A stretch of DNA of 64,000 nt, from contig NZ_OW824151.1 in the NCBI RefSeq assembly GCF_942548115.1, forward strand, positions 806,001 to 870,000. The letters run 5' to 3'. The stretch is from Aeromicrobium sp. Leaf245 (GTDB taxonomy: Bacteria; Actinomycetota; Actinomycetes; Propionibacteriales; Nocardioidaceae). Position numbers and translations under genes: made by a program. This document shows, in pieces, positions 17,315-26,001 of the stretch. A model generated the notes under the pieces. It was not told the origin of the DNA. It did not search any database and saw only the letters and a program-made list of their open reading frames with translations. Positions within the stretch are counted from its first letter, which is position 1, and the number at the start of each line of letters is the position of its first letter.

Positions 17315-18562
17315 GTGCGCGCCGTGCTGCCCGACCTGGTCCGCGCCCTGGACGAGGACGGGTCCGTGGTGCTGGCGACCGTCGTCGGCACGTGGGGCAG
17401 TGCGCCACAGCCGGCGGGCGCCGCCATGCTGCGACGGCTGGACGGTCGCGTGGTCGGCTCGATCTCCGGAGGCTGCGTGGAGGGCGCGACCTACGAGCTC
17501 GCCGAGCAGGTCCAGGACACCGGTGAACCGGTCCGGTGCCGCTTCGACGTGAGCGACGACGACGCGATCGCGGTGGGACTGACCTGTGGCGGCACCATCG
17601 AGGTCCACGTCGAGCGGGTGGACGTCGACCAGCGACCGCTCTGGACGACCGTCCTGGCGAGCGTCCGGGACGGGCGCACGACGACGATCGTGTCCGCGCC
17701 CCCCGCGGACGGCGCACCTCCCGCGCCGCGCATCCTGCTCGAGGACGTCGCGCTCGACGGCGTCGACGGCTGGGACGGGGACGACCTCGCCCGGGTCTCG
17801 GTCGCCGCGTCAGCGGGCGGCGGCCTGGTCCGGCTCGGCCACGGCCCGACCGGCCCCGACCCGACCAGCCCCGACCCGACCAGCCCCGACCCGACCAGCC
17901 CGGACCCGACCAGCCCGGACCCGACCAGCCCCGATCCGACCAGCCCCGATCCGACCAGCCCCGGGCGCGAGGCGTTCGTCTCGGTCCTGGAGGCGGCCCC
18001 GCGCCTGCTCGTGTACGGCGCCGTCGACTTCGCCGCAGCGTTGTGCGACCAGGTGCGGCTGCTGGGGTACCGGACGACGGTGTGCGACGCACGTGCCGTC
18101 TTCGCCACCTCCGAGCGGTTCCCCTCGGCGGACGAGGTGGTCGTCGACTGGCCCCACCGCCACCTCGAGCGGGAGGTGCTGGCCGGACGGACCGACGGGC
18201 GGACCGTGGTGTGCGTGCTGACGCACGACGAGAAGTTCGACCTCCCGCTGCTGACCCTCGCCCTGACGCGCGACGACCTGGGCTACGTCGGGGCCATGGG
18301 GTCGGCGCGCACCCATCATCGTCGCGTGGCGTCGCTCGCGGACGCGGGCGTGCCGCCCGAGCGGGTGGCGCGCCTGCACAGTCCCATCGGGCTGCACCTG
18401 GGTGGACGGACGCCCGCCGAGACGGCGCTCGCGATCGCCGCCGAGGTGACGGCCTCTCGGCACGGTGCCTCGATGCAGCACCTGCGCGGCGCGCAGACGC
18501 CCATCCACGGCCGGGCGACACCAGCCGTCGGGCACCTCCGGCCCGCCGTCCCCGGCGCGTGA
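17315..18562 (+). CDS. xdhC: XdhC/CoxI family molybdoenzyme maturation protein with repeat linker
   Basis: 415 aa from GTG 17315. The N-terminal XdhC_CoxI domain (about 5-110) has GTWGSAPQPAGAAML and GSISGGCVEG; the C-terminal Rossmann-like XdhC_C domain (about 225-370) has LLVYGAVDFAAALC and YVGAMGSARTHH. XdhC proteins bind molybdenum cofactor and put the sulfurated form into xanthine dehydrogenase-type hydroxylases. No hydroxylase subunits are in the window. The domains are joined by a linker of seven PDPTS repeats (about residues 180-215) coded by 15-bp tandem repeats, unlike the usual short linker. Start could be a few codons later. Confidence 0.85.
   Translation: MRAVLPDLVRALDEDGSVVLATVVGTWGSAPQPAGAAMLRRLDGRVVGSISGGCVEGATYELAEQVQDTGEPVRCRFDVSDDDAIAVGLTCGGTIEVHVERVDVDQRPLWTTVLASVRDGRTTTIVSAPPADGAPPAPRILLEDVALDGVDGWDGDDLARVSVAASAGGGLVRLGHGPTGPDPTSPDPTSPDPTSPDPTSPDPTSPDPTSPDPTSPGREAFVSVLEAAPRLLVYGAVDFAAALCDQVRLLGYRTTVCDARAVFATSERFPSADEVVVDWPHRHLEREVLAGRTDGRTVVCVLTHDEKFDLPLLTLALTRDDLGYVGAMGSARTHHRRVASLADAGVPPERVARLHSPIGLHLGGRTPAETALAIAAEVTASRHGASMQHLRGAQTPIHGRATPAVGHLRPAVPGA
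17854..17958 (+). repeat. 15-bp tandem repeat x7 inside xdhC
   Basis: Seven head-to-tail copies of CCCCGACCCGACCAG, with silent changes in copies 4-5 (CCCGG) and 6-7 (GATCC). Because 15 is divisible by three the frame is kept and each copy adds one PDPTS pentapeptide. Paired silent variants suggest growth by duplication of neighbouring units. Copy number is a good candidate for strain variation. Confidence 0.95.
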
Positions 18563-18674
18563 CCACGCACGGCCGAGCGAGGTTCCGCCGCATCTGACCT
18601 GCGACGTCATCGCGGCGAAACAGACCGGTGACCGTGGCGACCTCAGTTCCGGAGAAACTCCTGCCGACAAGGCA

Positions 18675-18713
18675 TTGACAACGTATGCACAGATGGGCTT
18701 GCATACGTAGTCA
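18675..18713 (+). promoter_or_regulatory. promoter with two LacI-type operators before ABC importer 2
   Basis: TTGACA (18675-18680) is a perfect -35. TGACAACGTATGCA (18676-18689) overlaps it, and TGCATACGTAGTCA (18700-18713) overlaps the probable -10 (TGCATA, 19-base spacer). They match the 8180 palindrome in 10 and 11 of 14 positions, and their centres are 24 bp apart. Two operators at one promoter suggest tight or cooperative repression. Confidence 0.75.
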
Positions 18714-18794
18714 TCAGGGTGAGTCGCTCGGCTCGCGCTGGGGTCGACGGGCGCGAGGTCCGGTCGTCCCACCCCCCAGAGAACGAGGAATCTC

Positions 18795-19964
18795 ATGCGA
18801 CGACCCACCCCCCGAGGAGCCGCCGTCGGTGCGGCCACCCTGTCCCTGCTGCTCGTGGCCGCCTGCGGCTCGGGCTCCGGCAGCGAAGGCGGCGCCGGAG
18901 GCGGCACCGCCGACCAGGCCGCCGCGAAGGCCGCCATCGACGAGGCGAAGGCCGTGCCCGAGTTCGTCGCCCCCGGACCCGCCTTCGACGCGAGCGCGGC
19001 GCGCGGCAAGCGCATCGCGCTCGTGCCCGACTACCCCATGCTCCCGTTCGTCCAGGAGATCAACGTCGGGCTCAAGGATGCGGCGAAGGAGGCCGGGCTC
19101 GAGGTCGACGACTGCAACAACGACGGCACCGTCGGCGGCTGGGTGAAGTGCTTCGACAAGGCGATCTCCTCCAAGCCCGACCTCATCGTCCTCAACGGCT
19201 CGCCCTCCCCGTCGCAGCTGCAGCCACAGATCAAGGCCGCCGAGGCGGCGGGCATCCCCGTCATCGCCAACCACGTGCCGCTCGACGACGAGTTCCCGAA
19301 GGGCACGCTCCCGAAGACCAACGTCACCGGACTCACCGCGGTGCAGCCCGGACCGTTCGTCCAGGGGGCCAAGCTCATGGCCGACTACACGGTCGCCGAG
19401 GACGGCGCCGACGTGAACGCGCTGATCGTCACCGCGAACGAGGCGCCCGCGAGCCGCGGCCTGGTCAAGATGATCCAGGACGAGCTGGCCGCCGTGTGCG
19501 ACTCGTGCGAGAACGAGGTCCTCAACGTCCCGATCGTCGACTGGGCCACCAAGCTGCAGGGCGAGGTGCGCACCGCGCTCCTGAAGGACCCGAGCATCAA
19601 CTGGGTCATCACGATCTACGACGGCGCCATGCCGAACGTCGTCCCGGCCATCCAGGCCGCGGGTCGCAAGGGCAAGGTCAAGCTGACGGGGTTCAACGGC
19701 CAGGGCTTCGCCCTCTCGGGAATCGCCGACGGCACCGTCACCTCCACCATGGGCGAGAACCTGGAGTGGACCGGGTGGTCCACGATCGACCGTGCGCTGC
19801 GCGTGCTCGTGAACGGCGACGCCGACGACGCGACCGATATGGACACGCCCGTCCGCGTCTGGGACTCGTCGAACATCGACGAGGCGGGCACGCCGCCGAA
19901 GCCCACCCAGGGCTACGGCGACACCTTCAAGGACGGCTACCTCGAGCTGTGGGGGGTCAAGTAG
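18795..19964 (+). CDS. substrate-binding lipoprotein of RbsB-type ABC importer 2
   Basis: 389 aa with lipobox VAAC (Cys24) after LSLLL, a Gly/Ser-rich linker and a type I periplasmic-binding fold. It shares with the protein at 8403 the AAIDEAKAVPEF...GPAFDASAARGK start and the DSSNIDEAGTPP..GYGD...GYLELW end, so the two arose by duplication. Two Cys pairs (DDCNNDG/VKCFD and VCDSCENE) are present that the first copy largely lacks. Behind a double LacI-type operator. Solute unknown, probably related to that of importer 1. Confidence 0.9.
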   Translation: MRRPTPRGAAVGAATLSLLLVAACGSGSGSEGGAGGGTADQAAAKAAIDEAKAVPEFVAPGPAFDASAARGKRIALVPDYPMLPFVQEINVGLKDAAKEAGLEVDDCNNDGTVGGWVKCFDKAISSKPDLIVLNGSPSPSQLQPQIKAAEAAGIPVIANHVPLDDEFPKGTLPKTNVTGLTAVQPGPFVQGAKLMADYTVAEDGADVNALIVTANEAPASRGLVKMIQDELAAVCDSCENEVLNVPIVDWATKLQGEVRTALLKDPSINWVITIYDGAMPNVVPAIQAAGRKGKVKLTGFNGQGFALSGIADGTVTSTMGENLEWTGWSTIDRALRVLVNGDADDATDMDTPVRVWDSSNIDEAGTPPKPTQGYGDTFKDGYLELWGVK

Positions 19965-19966
19965 CC

Positions 19967-21532
19967 ATGGCGACGCCCGGACCGTCCGTCCTCGAGCTGG
20001 TCGGACTCACCAAGACGTTCGGCGGCACCACCGTCCTCGACGCGGTCGACCTGTCGGTCGCGCCGGGGGAGGTGCACGGCCTGCTCGGGGAGAACGGTTC
20101 GGGCAAGTCGACCCTCATCAAGGTCCTTGCCGGGTTCCACGACCCGGACGGCGGCCGCCTGCGGGTCGGCGGGCGCGACGTCGCGCTGCCGCTGCAGCCG
20201 GACGCGCCCCGCACGCTGGGTCTGCAGTTCGTCCACCAGGACCTCGGGCTGATCGAGTCGCTGAGCGTCGTGGAGAACCTCGTCGTGGCCGACATGGCCC
20301 AGCGGCGGCTACGGATCTCGTGGGCGCAGGAGCGGCGCAAGGCCCGGCAGGTCTTCGAGCGCTACGGCATCGACCTCGACCCGGCGGCGACGGTCGCGGA
20401 CGTCCGACCGGTGCAGCGTGCCCAGCTCGCGATCGCCCGGGCCATGGAGGGGATGCGCGAGGCGCGCGGCCACGGCGACGGAGGCGCCCACGGCCTGCTC
20501 GTCCTGGACGAGCCGACCGTCTTCCTCCCGCGGGAGGAGGTCGACCAGCTGTTCGGCCTGATGCGCGACATCGCGGCGTCCGGGGCGTCGGTGCTGTTCG
20601 TCTCCCACGACATCGACGAGGTGCTGCGGGTGACCGATCGCGCCACCGTCCTGCGCGACGGTCGTCTCGTCGACACCCTCGTGACGGCCGAGACCGACCA
20701 CGACGCCCTCATCGAGCGCATCATCGGCCGCCGGCTGGAGGCTCACGCGCCCCCGGCGGCGGGGACGACCGTGAACGCCGCGCCGGTGATGGCACGGGTG
20801 CGTGGACTCACGTCGGACCCCCTCGTGGACGTCGACCTCGACGTCCACGAGGGTGAGGTGCTGGGCGTGACCGGCCTGCTCGGCTCCGGCTTCGAGGCCC
20901 TGCCCTACGTGCTGCACGGCGCCGTCGCGCCGACGTCCGGCCGCCTCGAGCTCGACGGGACCGAGCACGACCTCACGTCGCGACGCGGCCCGTGTGCCTC
21001 CACCGCGCTCGTGCCCGCCGACCGCAAGAACGACTCGGCCGTGCAGACCCTCCCGGTCACCGACAACGTCACGATGCCGGTCCTCGGCCGGTTCCGGGGA
21101 GCCCTCGGCCTCGACCGCCGGGCGATGACGACGGCCACCGCCGCGCTCATGGAGGAGTACGACGTGCGTCCCCGCGATCCCTCGCTGCCCCTGTCGGCAC
21201 TGTCCGGCGGCAACCAGCAGAAGGCGGTCATCGCCAAGTGGCTGCAGACCGGCCCGCGCCTGCTCCTGCTGCACGAGCCGACCCAGGGTGTCGACGTCGG
21301 CGCACGAGGTCAGATCTGGGACGTCATCCGCGGCAGCGCGGACGCCGGGGGCGCTGTGGTCTGCGCGAGCTCCGACCACGAGCAGCTGGCCGCGCTGTGC
21401 GACCGCGTGGTCGTGCTGGCCCGCGGCCGGGTGGTCGCGGAGCTGACCGGAGGGGACGTCACCAAGGAACGCATCACCGAGCGCTGCCTGAGCAGCGTGC
21501 AGCTTGCCGCCGCCGCCGAGGATGCGGCGTGA
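19967..21532 (+). CDS. sugar-type ABC importer 2, duplicated ATPase
   Basis: 521 aa, two fused nucleotide-binding domains. Domain 1: Walker A GENGSGKST (41-49), Walker B LLVLDEPTVFLPREEV, H-loop LFVSHDIDEV, with the LSGGQ position replaced by DVRPVQRAQLA. Domain 2: Walker A lost (GLLGSGFEA), signature LSGGNQQKAVIAKWLQ intact. The PTVFLPRE stretch and degenerate motifs are the same as in the ATPase at 9593, confirming duplication of the whole transporter. The ATG is two bases after the binding-protein stop. Confidence 0.92.
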   Translation: MATPGPSVLELVGLTKTFGGTTVLDAVDLSVAPGEVHGLLGENGSGKSTLIKVLAGFHDPDGGRLRVGGRDVALPLQPDAPRTLGLQFVHQDLGLIESLSVVENLVVADMAQRRLRISWAQERRKARQVFERYGIDLDPAATVADVRPVQRAQLAIARAMEGMREARGHGDGGAHGLLVLDEPTVFLPREEVDQLFGLMRDIAASGASVLFVSHDIDEVLRVTDRATVLRDGRLVDTLVTAETDHDALIERIIGRRLEAHAPPAAGTTVNAAPVMARVRGLTSDPLVDVDLDVHEGEVLGVTGLLGSGFEALPYVLHGAVAPTSGRLELDGTEHDLTSRRGPCASTALVPADRKNDSAVQTLPVTDNVTMPVLGRFRGALGLDRRAMTTATAALMEEYDVRPRDPSLPLSALSGGNQQKAVIAKWLQTGPRLLLLHEPTQGVDVGARGQIWDVIRGSADAGGAVVCASSDHEQLAALCDRVVVLARGRVVAELTGGDVTKERITERCLSSVQLAAAAEDAA

Positions 21533-21573
21533 CCCCGCCGACCCGACCGACCCCTCCCAGGACTGAGGCTCCC

Positions 21574-22593
21574 ATGACCACCACCGCCGAGAAGAGCACC
21601 GCTTCGCACACGGCTCGCCCGGCCCGACGACTCCCGGCAGGACTGCCGAGCCGTCTGGCCCTTCCGGCCGTCTGGGTCGTGACGATCGTCATCTTCAGCA
21701 TCCTGCGGCCGGACACCTTCGCGACCTCGGCGAACTGGTCGTCGATGCTGTCGACGCAGTCGGTCTTCCTGATCCTCACGCTCGGGCTGATCGTGCCGCT
21801 GACGACCGGCGACATCGATCTCTCGCTGGCCTACACGCTCACCTTGTCCAGCGTGACCGTGGCCGTGCTCAACGTGAACCACGGCTGGCCGATCGGGTTC
21901 GCGATCGTGGCCGCGATCCTGGTCGGGTCGGCGATGGGTCTGCTGAACGGCGTGCTGGCCACGCTGTGCCGCATCGACCCGATCATCGTCACGCTCGGCA
22001 CGGGGACCTTCGCCTACGGAGTCACGCTGATGATCTCGGGCTCCTCGACGGTGCCCGGCATCGACGTCGCCCTGAGCGACTGGACGGTCGGCAACAGCCT
22101 TCTCGGCATCCCGATCCAGTTCTACTACGCACTGCTCGCCGTCGTCGTCCTCTGGTACGTCATGGAGTTCACGACCCTGGGCCGGCGGATGCTCATCGTC
22201 GGCCGCGGCCGGTCGGTGGCGCGCCTGAGCGGCCTGCGGGTCGACCGCGTGCGGGTGGGGGCCCTGGTCACGGGCGGCACGCTCGCCGGCGTCGCCGGGG
22301 TCATGTACGCCGGGACGTCCGGGTCGGCCGACCCGACGTCGGGACCGAGCTTCCTGCTTCCCGTCTTCGCCGGCGCCTTCCTCGGCGCGACGGCGATCAT
22401 GCCCGGCCGGTTCAACGCCTGGGGCACGCTCGTCGCGACCTACTTCCTGGCCACCGGCATCACGGGGCTGCAGTTCCTGGGCGCCGAGAACTACGTGCAG
22501 CAGCTGTTCTACGGCGGCGCGCTCGTGGTGGCCGTCGGGCTGTCGCAGCTGGTCACCCGCGGGTCCGCACCGATCTCGGGATCCGCGGCATGA
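21574..22593 (+). CDS. ABC importer 2 permease (RbsC-like)
   Basis: 339 aa membrane protein with about nine or ten hydrophobic segments. LIVPLTTGDIDLSLAYTL, GLLNGVLATLCRIDPIIVTLG and PGRFNAWGTLVATYFLATGITGLQFLG align with the permease at 11170 (PGRFNPVGTFIAVFFLVSGITGLQILG), again showing paralogy. ATG 21574 gives a normal short cytoplasmic tail; the 41 bases after the ATPase stop hold no gene. Its stop overlaps the nitrilase start, so enzyme and importer are co-expressed. Confidence 0.91.
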   Translation: MTTTAEKSTASHTARPARRLPAGLPSRLALPAVWVVTIVIFSILRPDTFATSANWSSMLSTQSVFLILTLGLIVPLTTGDIDLSLAYTLTLSSVTVAVLNVNHGWPIGFAIVAAILVGSAMGLLNGVLATLCRIDPIIVTLGTGTFAYGVTLMISGSSTVPGIDVALSDWTVGNSLLGIPIQFYYALLAVVVLWYVMEFTTLGRRMLIVGRGRSVARLSGLRVDRVRVGALVTGGTLAGVAGVMYAGTSGSADPTSGPSFLLPVFAGAFLGATAIMPGRFNAWGTLVATYFLATGITGLQFLGAENYVQQLFYGGALVVAVGLSQLVTRGSAPISGSAA

Positions 22594-23573
22594 CGACCGG
22601 CGATCGGACCGTGTGGACGGTCGCCGCGGTGCACGCCGCGCCCGTGCTGCTCGACGCCGAGGCGACGATCGACAAGGCGTGCGGGTTCGTGGCGGAGGCG
22701 GGCGAGCGCGGCATCGACCTGCTGGTCTTCCCCGAGGTGTTCGTGCCCGGCTTCCCCTACTGGATCAACCTGTACCCGCCGGCCGACCTGTTCGGCATGC
22801 ACGCGCGCTACCGCGGCGCGTCGGTGGAGGTGCCGGGGCCGCTCGTCGCGCGTGTGCAGGACGCGGCTCGTCAGGCAGGCGTGAACGTCGTCCTCGGAGT
22901 CTCCGAGCGCGACGGCGGGACGCTCTACAACACGCAGGTCCACATCGACGACGAGGGCACGCTGCTGGGCATCCACCGCAAGCTCCAGCCGACGTACGCG
23001 GAGCGCTTCGTCTGGGGGCAGGGGGACGCGTCGACGCTGAGCGTGTTCGAGACCCGGCTCGGCCGCGTGGGCGGCCTCGCCTGCTGGGAGCACACCATGA
23101 ACCTGGCGCGCCAGGCCCTCATCGTCCAAGGCGAGCAGGTCCATGCCGGCGCCTGGCCCGGCCTCCAGACCCATCGGGGGATGGAGGAGAGCTTCGACCT
23201 GCAGGTCGAGGCGATGTCGCGCACGCACGCGCTCACCGGCCAGTGCTTCGTCGTAGTCGCCCAGAACCCCCTGACCGACGACATGGTCGCGCTCATGGAG
23301 GCCGAGCTCGGCCCGCAGACCATCCAGCCGGCCGGCGGCGGCTGGTCGGCGATCTTCAACCCCGACGGCACGACGGCCGCCGGACCCCACACGGGCCCCG
23401 AGGAGTGCCTGCTCGCCGCCGAGATCGACCTGACGGCCATCGACGGCGTCCACGCGCTCCTCGACGCGAACGGTCACTTCTCGCGGCGCGACGTGCTGCG
23501 CCTGTGGGTGGACGACGAGCCCAAGACCACGCTGGCGTCCGCGCCGCACCCGACCAAGGAGAACGATGACTGA
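22590..23573 (+). CDS. nitrilase (carbon-nitrogen hydrolase, branch 1 type)
   Basis: 327 aa. The Glu-Lys-Cys triad is complete: Glu49 (LLVFPEVFVPGFPYW), Lys131 (IHRKLQPT) and Cys165 (GGLACWEHTMNLAR). PEVFVPGFPYW and CWEHTMN mark true nitrilases (R-CN to acid plus ammonia) rather than amidases. The C-terminal region runs to TKENDD. Starts by ATGA overlap with the permease, so import and nitrile hydrolysis look linked; the following amidohydrolase overlaps its end by 8 bp. Nitrile specificity is not predictable. Confidence 0.9.
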   Translation: MTTGDRTVWTVAAVHAAPVLLDAEATIDKACGFVAEAGERGIDLLVFPEVFVPGFPYWINLYPPADLFGMHARYRGASVEVPGPLVARVQDAARQAGVNVVLGVSERDGGTLYNTQVHIDDEGTLLGIHRKLQPTYAERFVWGQGDASTLSVFETRLGRVGGLACWEHTMNLARQALIVQGEQVHAGAWPGLQTHRGMEESFDLQVEAMSRTHALTGQCFVVVAQNPLTDDMVALMEAELGPQTIQPAGGGWSAIFNPDGTTAAGPHTGPEECLLAAEIDLTAIDGVHALLDANGHFSRRDVLRLWVDDEPKTTLASAPHPTKENDD

Positions 23574-24429
23574 GATGTCCTACGGCGCGATCGACATCGT
23601 CGTCGCGCCGCACACGCCCCGCGAGATCGCCGAGGACCAGGTCGGCGTCGACGAGACCTTCATGGACAAGGTCCGCATGCCCGAGGACATGCGCCGGGGC
23701 GTCCCCATGGAGGACTACGTCGCCGCCATGGACCGGGCCGGTGTGGAGCGCTCGCTGCTGATCGCCACCCGGGCGGGCGACCTGCGCGTCCGCCACTCCT
23801 ACGAGATCCCGTACCAGCGCGTCGCCGACTACTGCGCGGCGTTCCCCGGCCGCTTCAGCGGGCTCGCCGGCATCGACCCGACCCGCGGGATCTCCGGGCT
23901 GAAGGAGCTCGACCACGCCGTCCACGACCTCGGCTTCGTGGGGGCGCACCTCTACCCGCACTGGTTCGGCCTGGCACCGGACGCGGCCCAGTACTACCCG
24001 TACTACGCCCGCTGCGCCGAGCTCGGGATCCCGATCATGATGCAGGTCGGCCACTGCCTCGACTACCGCCGCGACCGGATCCTCGAGAGCGTCGGGCGTC
24101 CCCAGACCCTCGAGCGGGTGGCGATCGACTTCCCGGAGCTGACCATCATCGGCATCCACCTGGGCTGGCCGTGGACGGAGGAGATGATCGCGATGTGCTT
24201 CAAGCACGCGAACGTCTACGTCGCGGCCGACGCCTACGCGCCCAAGCACTGGCCGGCGGAGTACGTGAAGTTCGCGAACTCGTGGGGCTCGGACAAGTGC
24301 CTGTTCGGCACCGACTGGCCCGTGATCGGGCCCGAGCGCGCGATCGAGGAGATCGACGGGCTGGGACTGCGACCGGAGTCGCGCCGCAAGCTCCTGCGCG
24401 ACAACGCCGTGCGGATCTTCGGTCTGTGA
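23566..24429 (+). CDS. amidohydrolase family TIM-barrel protein (Amidohydro_2)
   Basis: 287 aa of the ACMSD/gamma-resorcylate decarboxylase-type amidohydrolase family. The usual N-terminal HxH is reduced to one His (His16, VVAPHT); later ligand-like residues appear in GAHLYPHWF, IMMQVGHC, IGIHLGWP and GTDWPV. Members cleave C-C (decarboxylation) or C-N/C-O bonds with one metal. Overlaps the nitrilase gene and is coupled to the acyl-CoA ligase, so it may act on the acid made by the nitrilase before CoA activation. A second ATG at 23575 is an alternative start. Confidence 0.83.
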   Translation: MTEMSYGAIDIVVAPHTPREIAEDQVGVDETFMDKVRMPEDMRRGVPMEDYVAAMDRAGVERSLLIATRAGDLRVRHSYEIPYQRVADYCAAFPGRFSGLAGIDPTRGISGLKELDHAVHDLGFVGAHLYPHWFGLAPDAAQYYPYYARCAELGIPIMMQVGHCLDYRRDRILESVGRPQTLERVAIDFPELTIIGIHLGWPWTEEMIAMCFKHANVYVAADAYAPKHWPAEYVKFANSWGSDKCLFGTDWPVIGPERAIEEIDGLGLRPESRRKLLRDNAVRIFGL

Positions 24430-25970
24430 TGGCGGCCATCCCTGCGACCTTCGTCCCGCTCACGGTCGCCGACGGCGTCCGGGTCTCGGCCGGACGCACT
24501 CCCGGCAAGGTCGCGCTCCGCGAGGGGGAGCGGACCCTCACCTACGCCGCCCTGCGCAGCCGCGTGCACCGCGTGGGCAACGCCGCTCTCGCCGGGCTGG
24601 GGCTCACGTCGGGCGACCACGTCGCGGTCGTCGCGGGCAACCGCCTCGAGTACGTCGAGCTGGTGGTCGGCCTCGCCGGCGCGGGCCTGGCGGTCGTGAC
24701 GATCTCGCCGGCCTCGTCGGCGGCGGAGATGAGCTACATCGTGGCCGACAGCAAGGTGCGGGCGCTCGTCGTCGACCGGGCGTGCGAGGAGGTGGCGCGG
24801 TCGGTCGCCGACGCGGCGGGGATCCCGGTCGTGCTGCTGGACGACGGCTACGAGGACTGGCTCGGCGCGGCACGCGACTCGCACCCCGGCGTCGTCCCGG
24901 ACGAGTGGGACGCCATGGTCGTCCACTACACCTCCGGCACCACGGGCGAGCCGAAGGGCGTCCTGTGCCCGCACCGCTCGCGCACGCTCAACTACCTGGC
25001 GATGGCCGCGGAGTACGGCGCCTACGGTCCCCGCGACCACGGGCTCACGATCGCCCCGATGTACCACGGGGCCGGGCTCTCGTTCACGCTCGCCAACGTC
25101 TTCCTCGGCGGGTCCGCGACGATCCTGCCGAGGTTCGACCCCGAGGCCGTGCTGGCCGGGTTCGCCGCCGAGCCGATCACGAACGCCTTCATGGTCCCGA
25201 CGCACTTCCACGGTCTCTTCGGCCTCGGCGACGAGCGCGTCGCGGCGATCGGGCACGGCGCGCTCAAGACCATCGTGTCCAACGCGGCGCCGCTCTCGCA
25301 GGCGATGAAGGAGCGGATCGTCGACGTCATCGGCGACGGGTACCTCTTCGAGTGCTACGGCTCGACCGAGGCCGGGGTCGTGTCCAACCTCGCGCCCGCC
25401 GACCAACTGCGCAAGGAGCGGTCCGTCGGGCTGCCGTTCCCGGCGACCGAGGTCCGGCTGCTCGACGAGGAGGGCCACGAGGTCGGCGTCGGCGACGTCG
25501 GTGAGCTGTTCAGCCGCTCGCCGTACCTGTTCACTGGCTACCAGGGGCGCGAGGCGGCCACCGCGGCCGCGCTGCGCGACGGCTGGTTCTCGGCGGGCGA
25601 CCTCGCGGTGCGCGACGACGAGGGCTACCTCTACCTGGTCGACCGCAAGGGCGACAAGATCATCACGGGCGGGCTCAACGTGTACCCGCGCGAGGTGGAG
25701 GAGGTGCTGGCCCGCCACCCCGCGGTCGACGAGGCGTCGGTCTTCGGTGTCGCCGACGAGCGGTGGGGCGAGGCGATCCGCGCCTCGGTCACGCTCGCCC
25801 CGGGCGCGTCGGGTCGCCTCGACGTGGAGGAGGTGCTCGCGTTCTGCCGCGAGCAGCTGGCCGGCTACAAGGTGCCCAAGCACGTCGAGGTCGTCGAGGC
25901 GCTGCCGCGCAACGCGGGCGGCAAGGTCCTGCGTCGAGTTCTGCGCGACCGCGCGGAGGCCGGCCGATGA
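24429..25970 (+). CDS. AMP-forming acyl-CoA synthetase
   Basis: 513 aa ANL-family ligase. Motifs in order: P-loop YTSGTTGEPKG (about 172), YGSTEAG (about 314), the GDLAVRDDEGYLYLVDRKGDKIITGG hinge (about 395-420) and C-terminal lysine segment PRNAGGKVLRR. It should adenylate a carboxylic acid and form its CoA thioester. ATG 24429 overlaps the preceding stop; the open frame upstream is inside the amidohydrolase. With nitrilase upstream, a nitrile to acid to acyl-CoA route is plausible. Confidence 0.92.
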   Translation: MAAIPATFVPLTVADGVRVSAGRTPGKVALREGERTLTYAALRSRVHRVGNAALAGLGLTSGDHVAVVAGNRLEYVELVVGLAGAGLAVVTISPASSAAEMSYIVADSKVRALVVDRACEEVARSVADAAGIPVVLLDDGYEDWLGAARDSHPGVVPDEWDAMVVHYTSGTTGEPKGVLCPHRSRTLNYLAMAAEYGAYGPRDHGLTIAPMYHGAGLSFTLANVFLGGSATILPRFDPEAVLAGFAAEPITNAFMVPTHFHGLFGLGDERVAAIGHGALKTIVSNAAPLSQAMKERIVDVIGDGYLFECYGSTEAGVVSNLAPADQLRKERSVGLPFPATEVRLLDEEGHEVGVGDVGELFSRSPYLFTGYQGREAATAAALRDGWFSAGDLAVRDDEGYLYLVDRKGDKIITGGLNVYPREVEEVLARHPAVDEASVFGVADERWGEAIRASVTLAPGASGRLDVEEVLAFCREQLAGYKVPKHVEVVEALPRNAGGKVLRRVLRDRAEAGR

Positions 25971-26001
25971 ACGGGCGGGCGTCCGTGAGCAGGGGCCGGG
26001 C

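Noticed and set aside
17854-17958. Possible CRISPR-like repeat
   Set aside because: Units are 15 bp with no spacers and are in frame within xdhC, so this is a coding tandem repeat.
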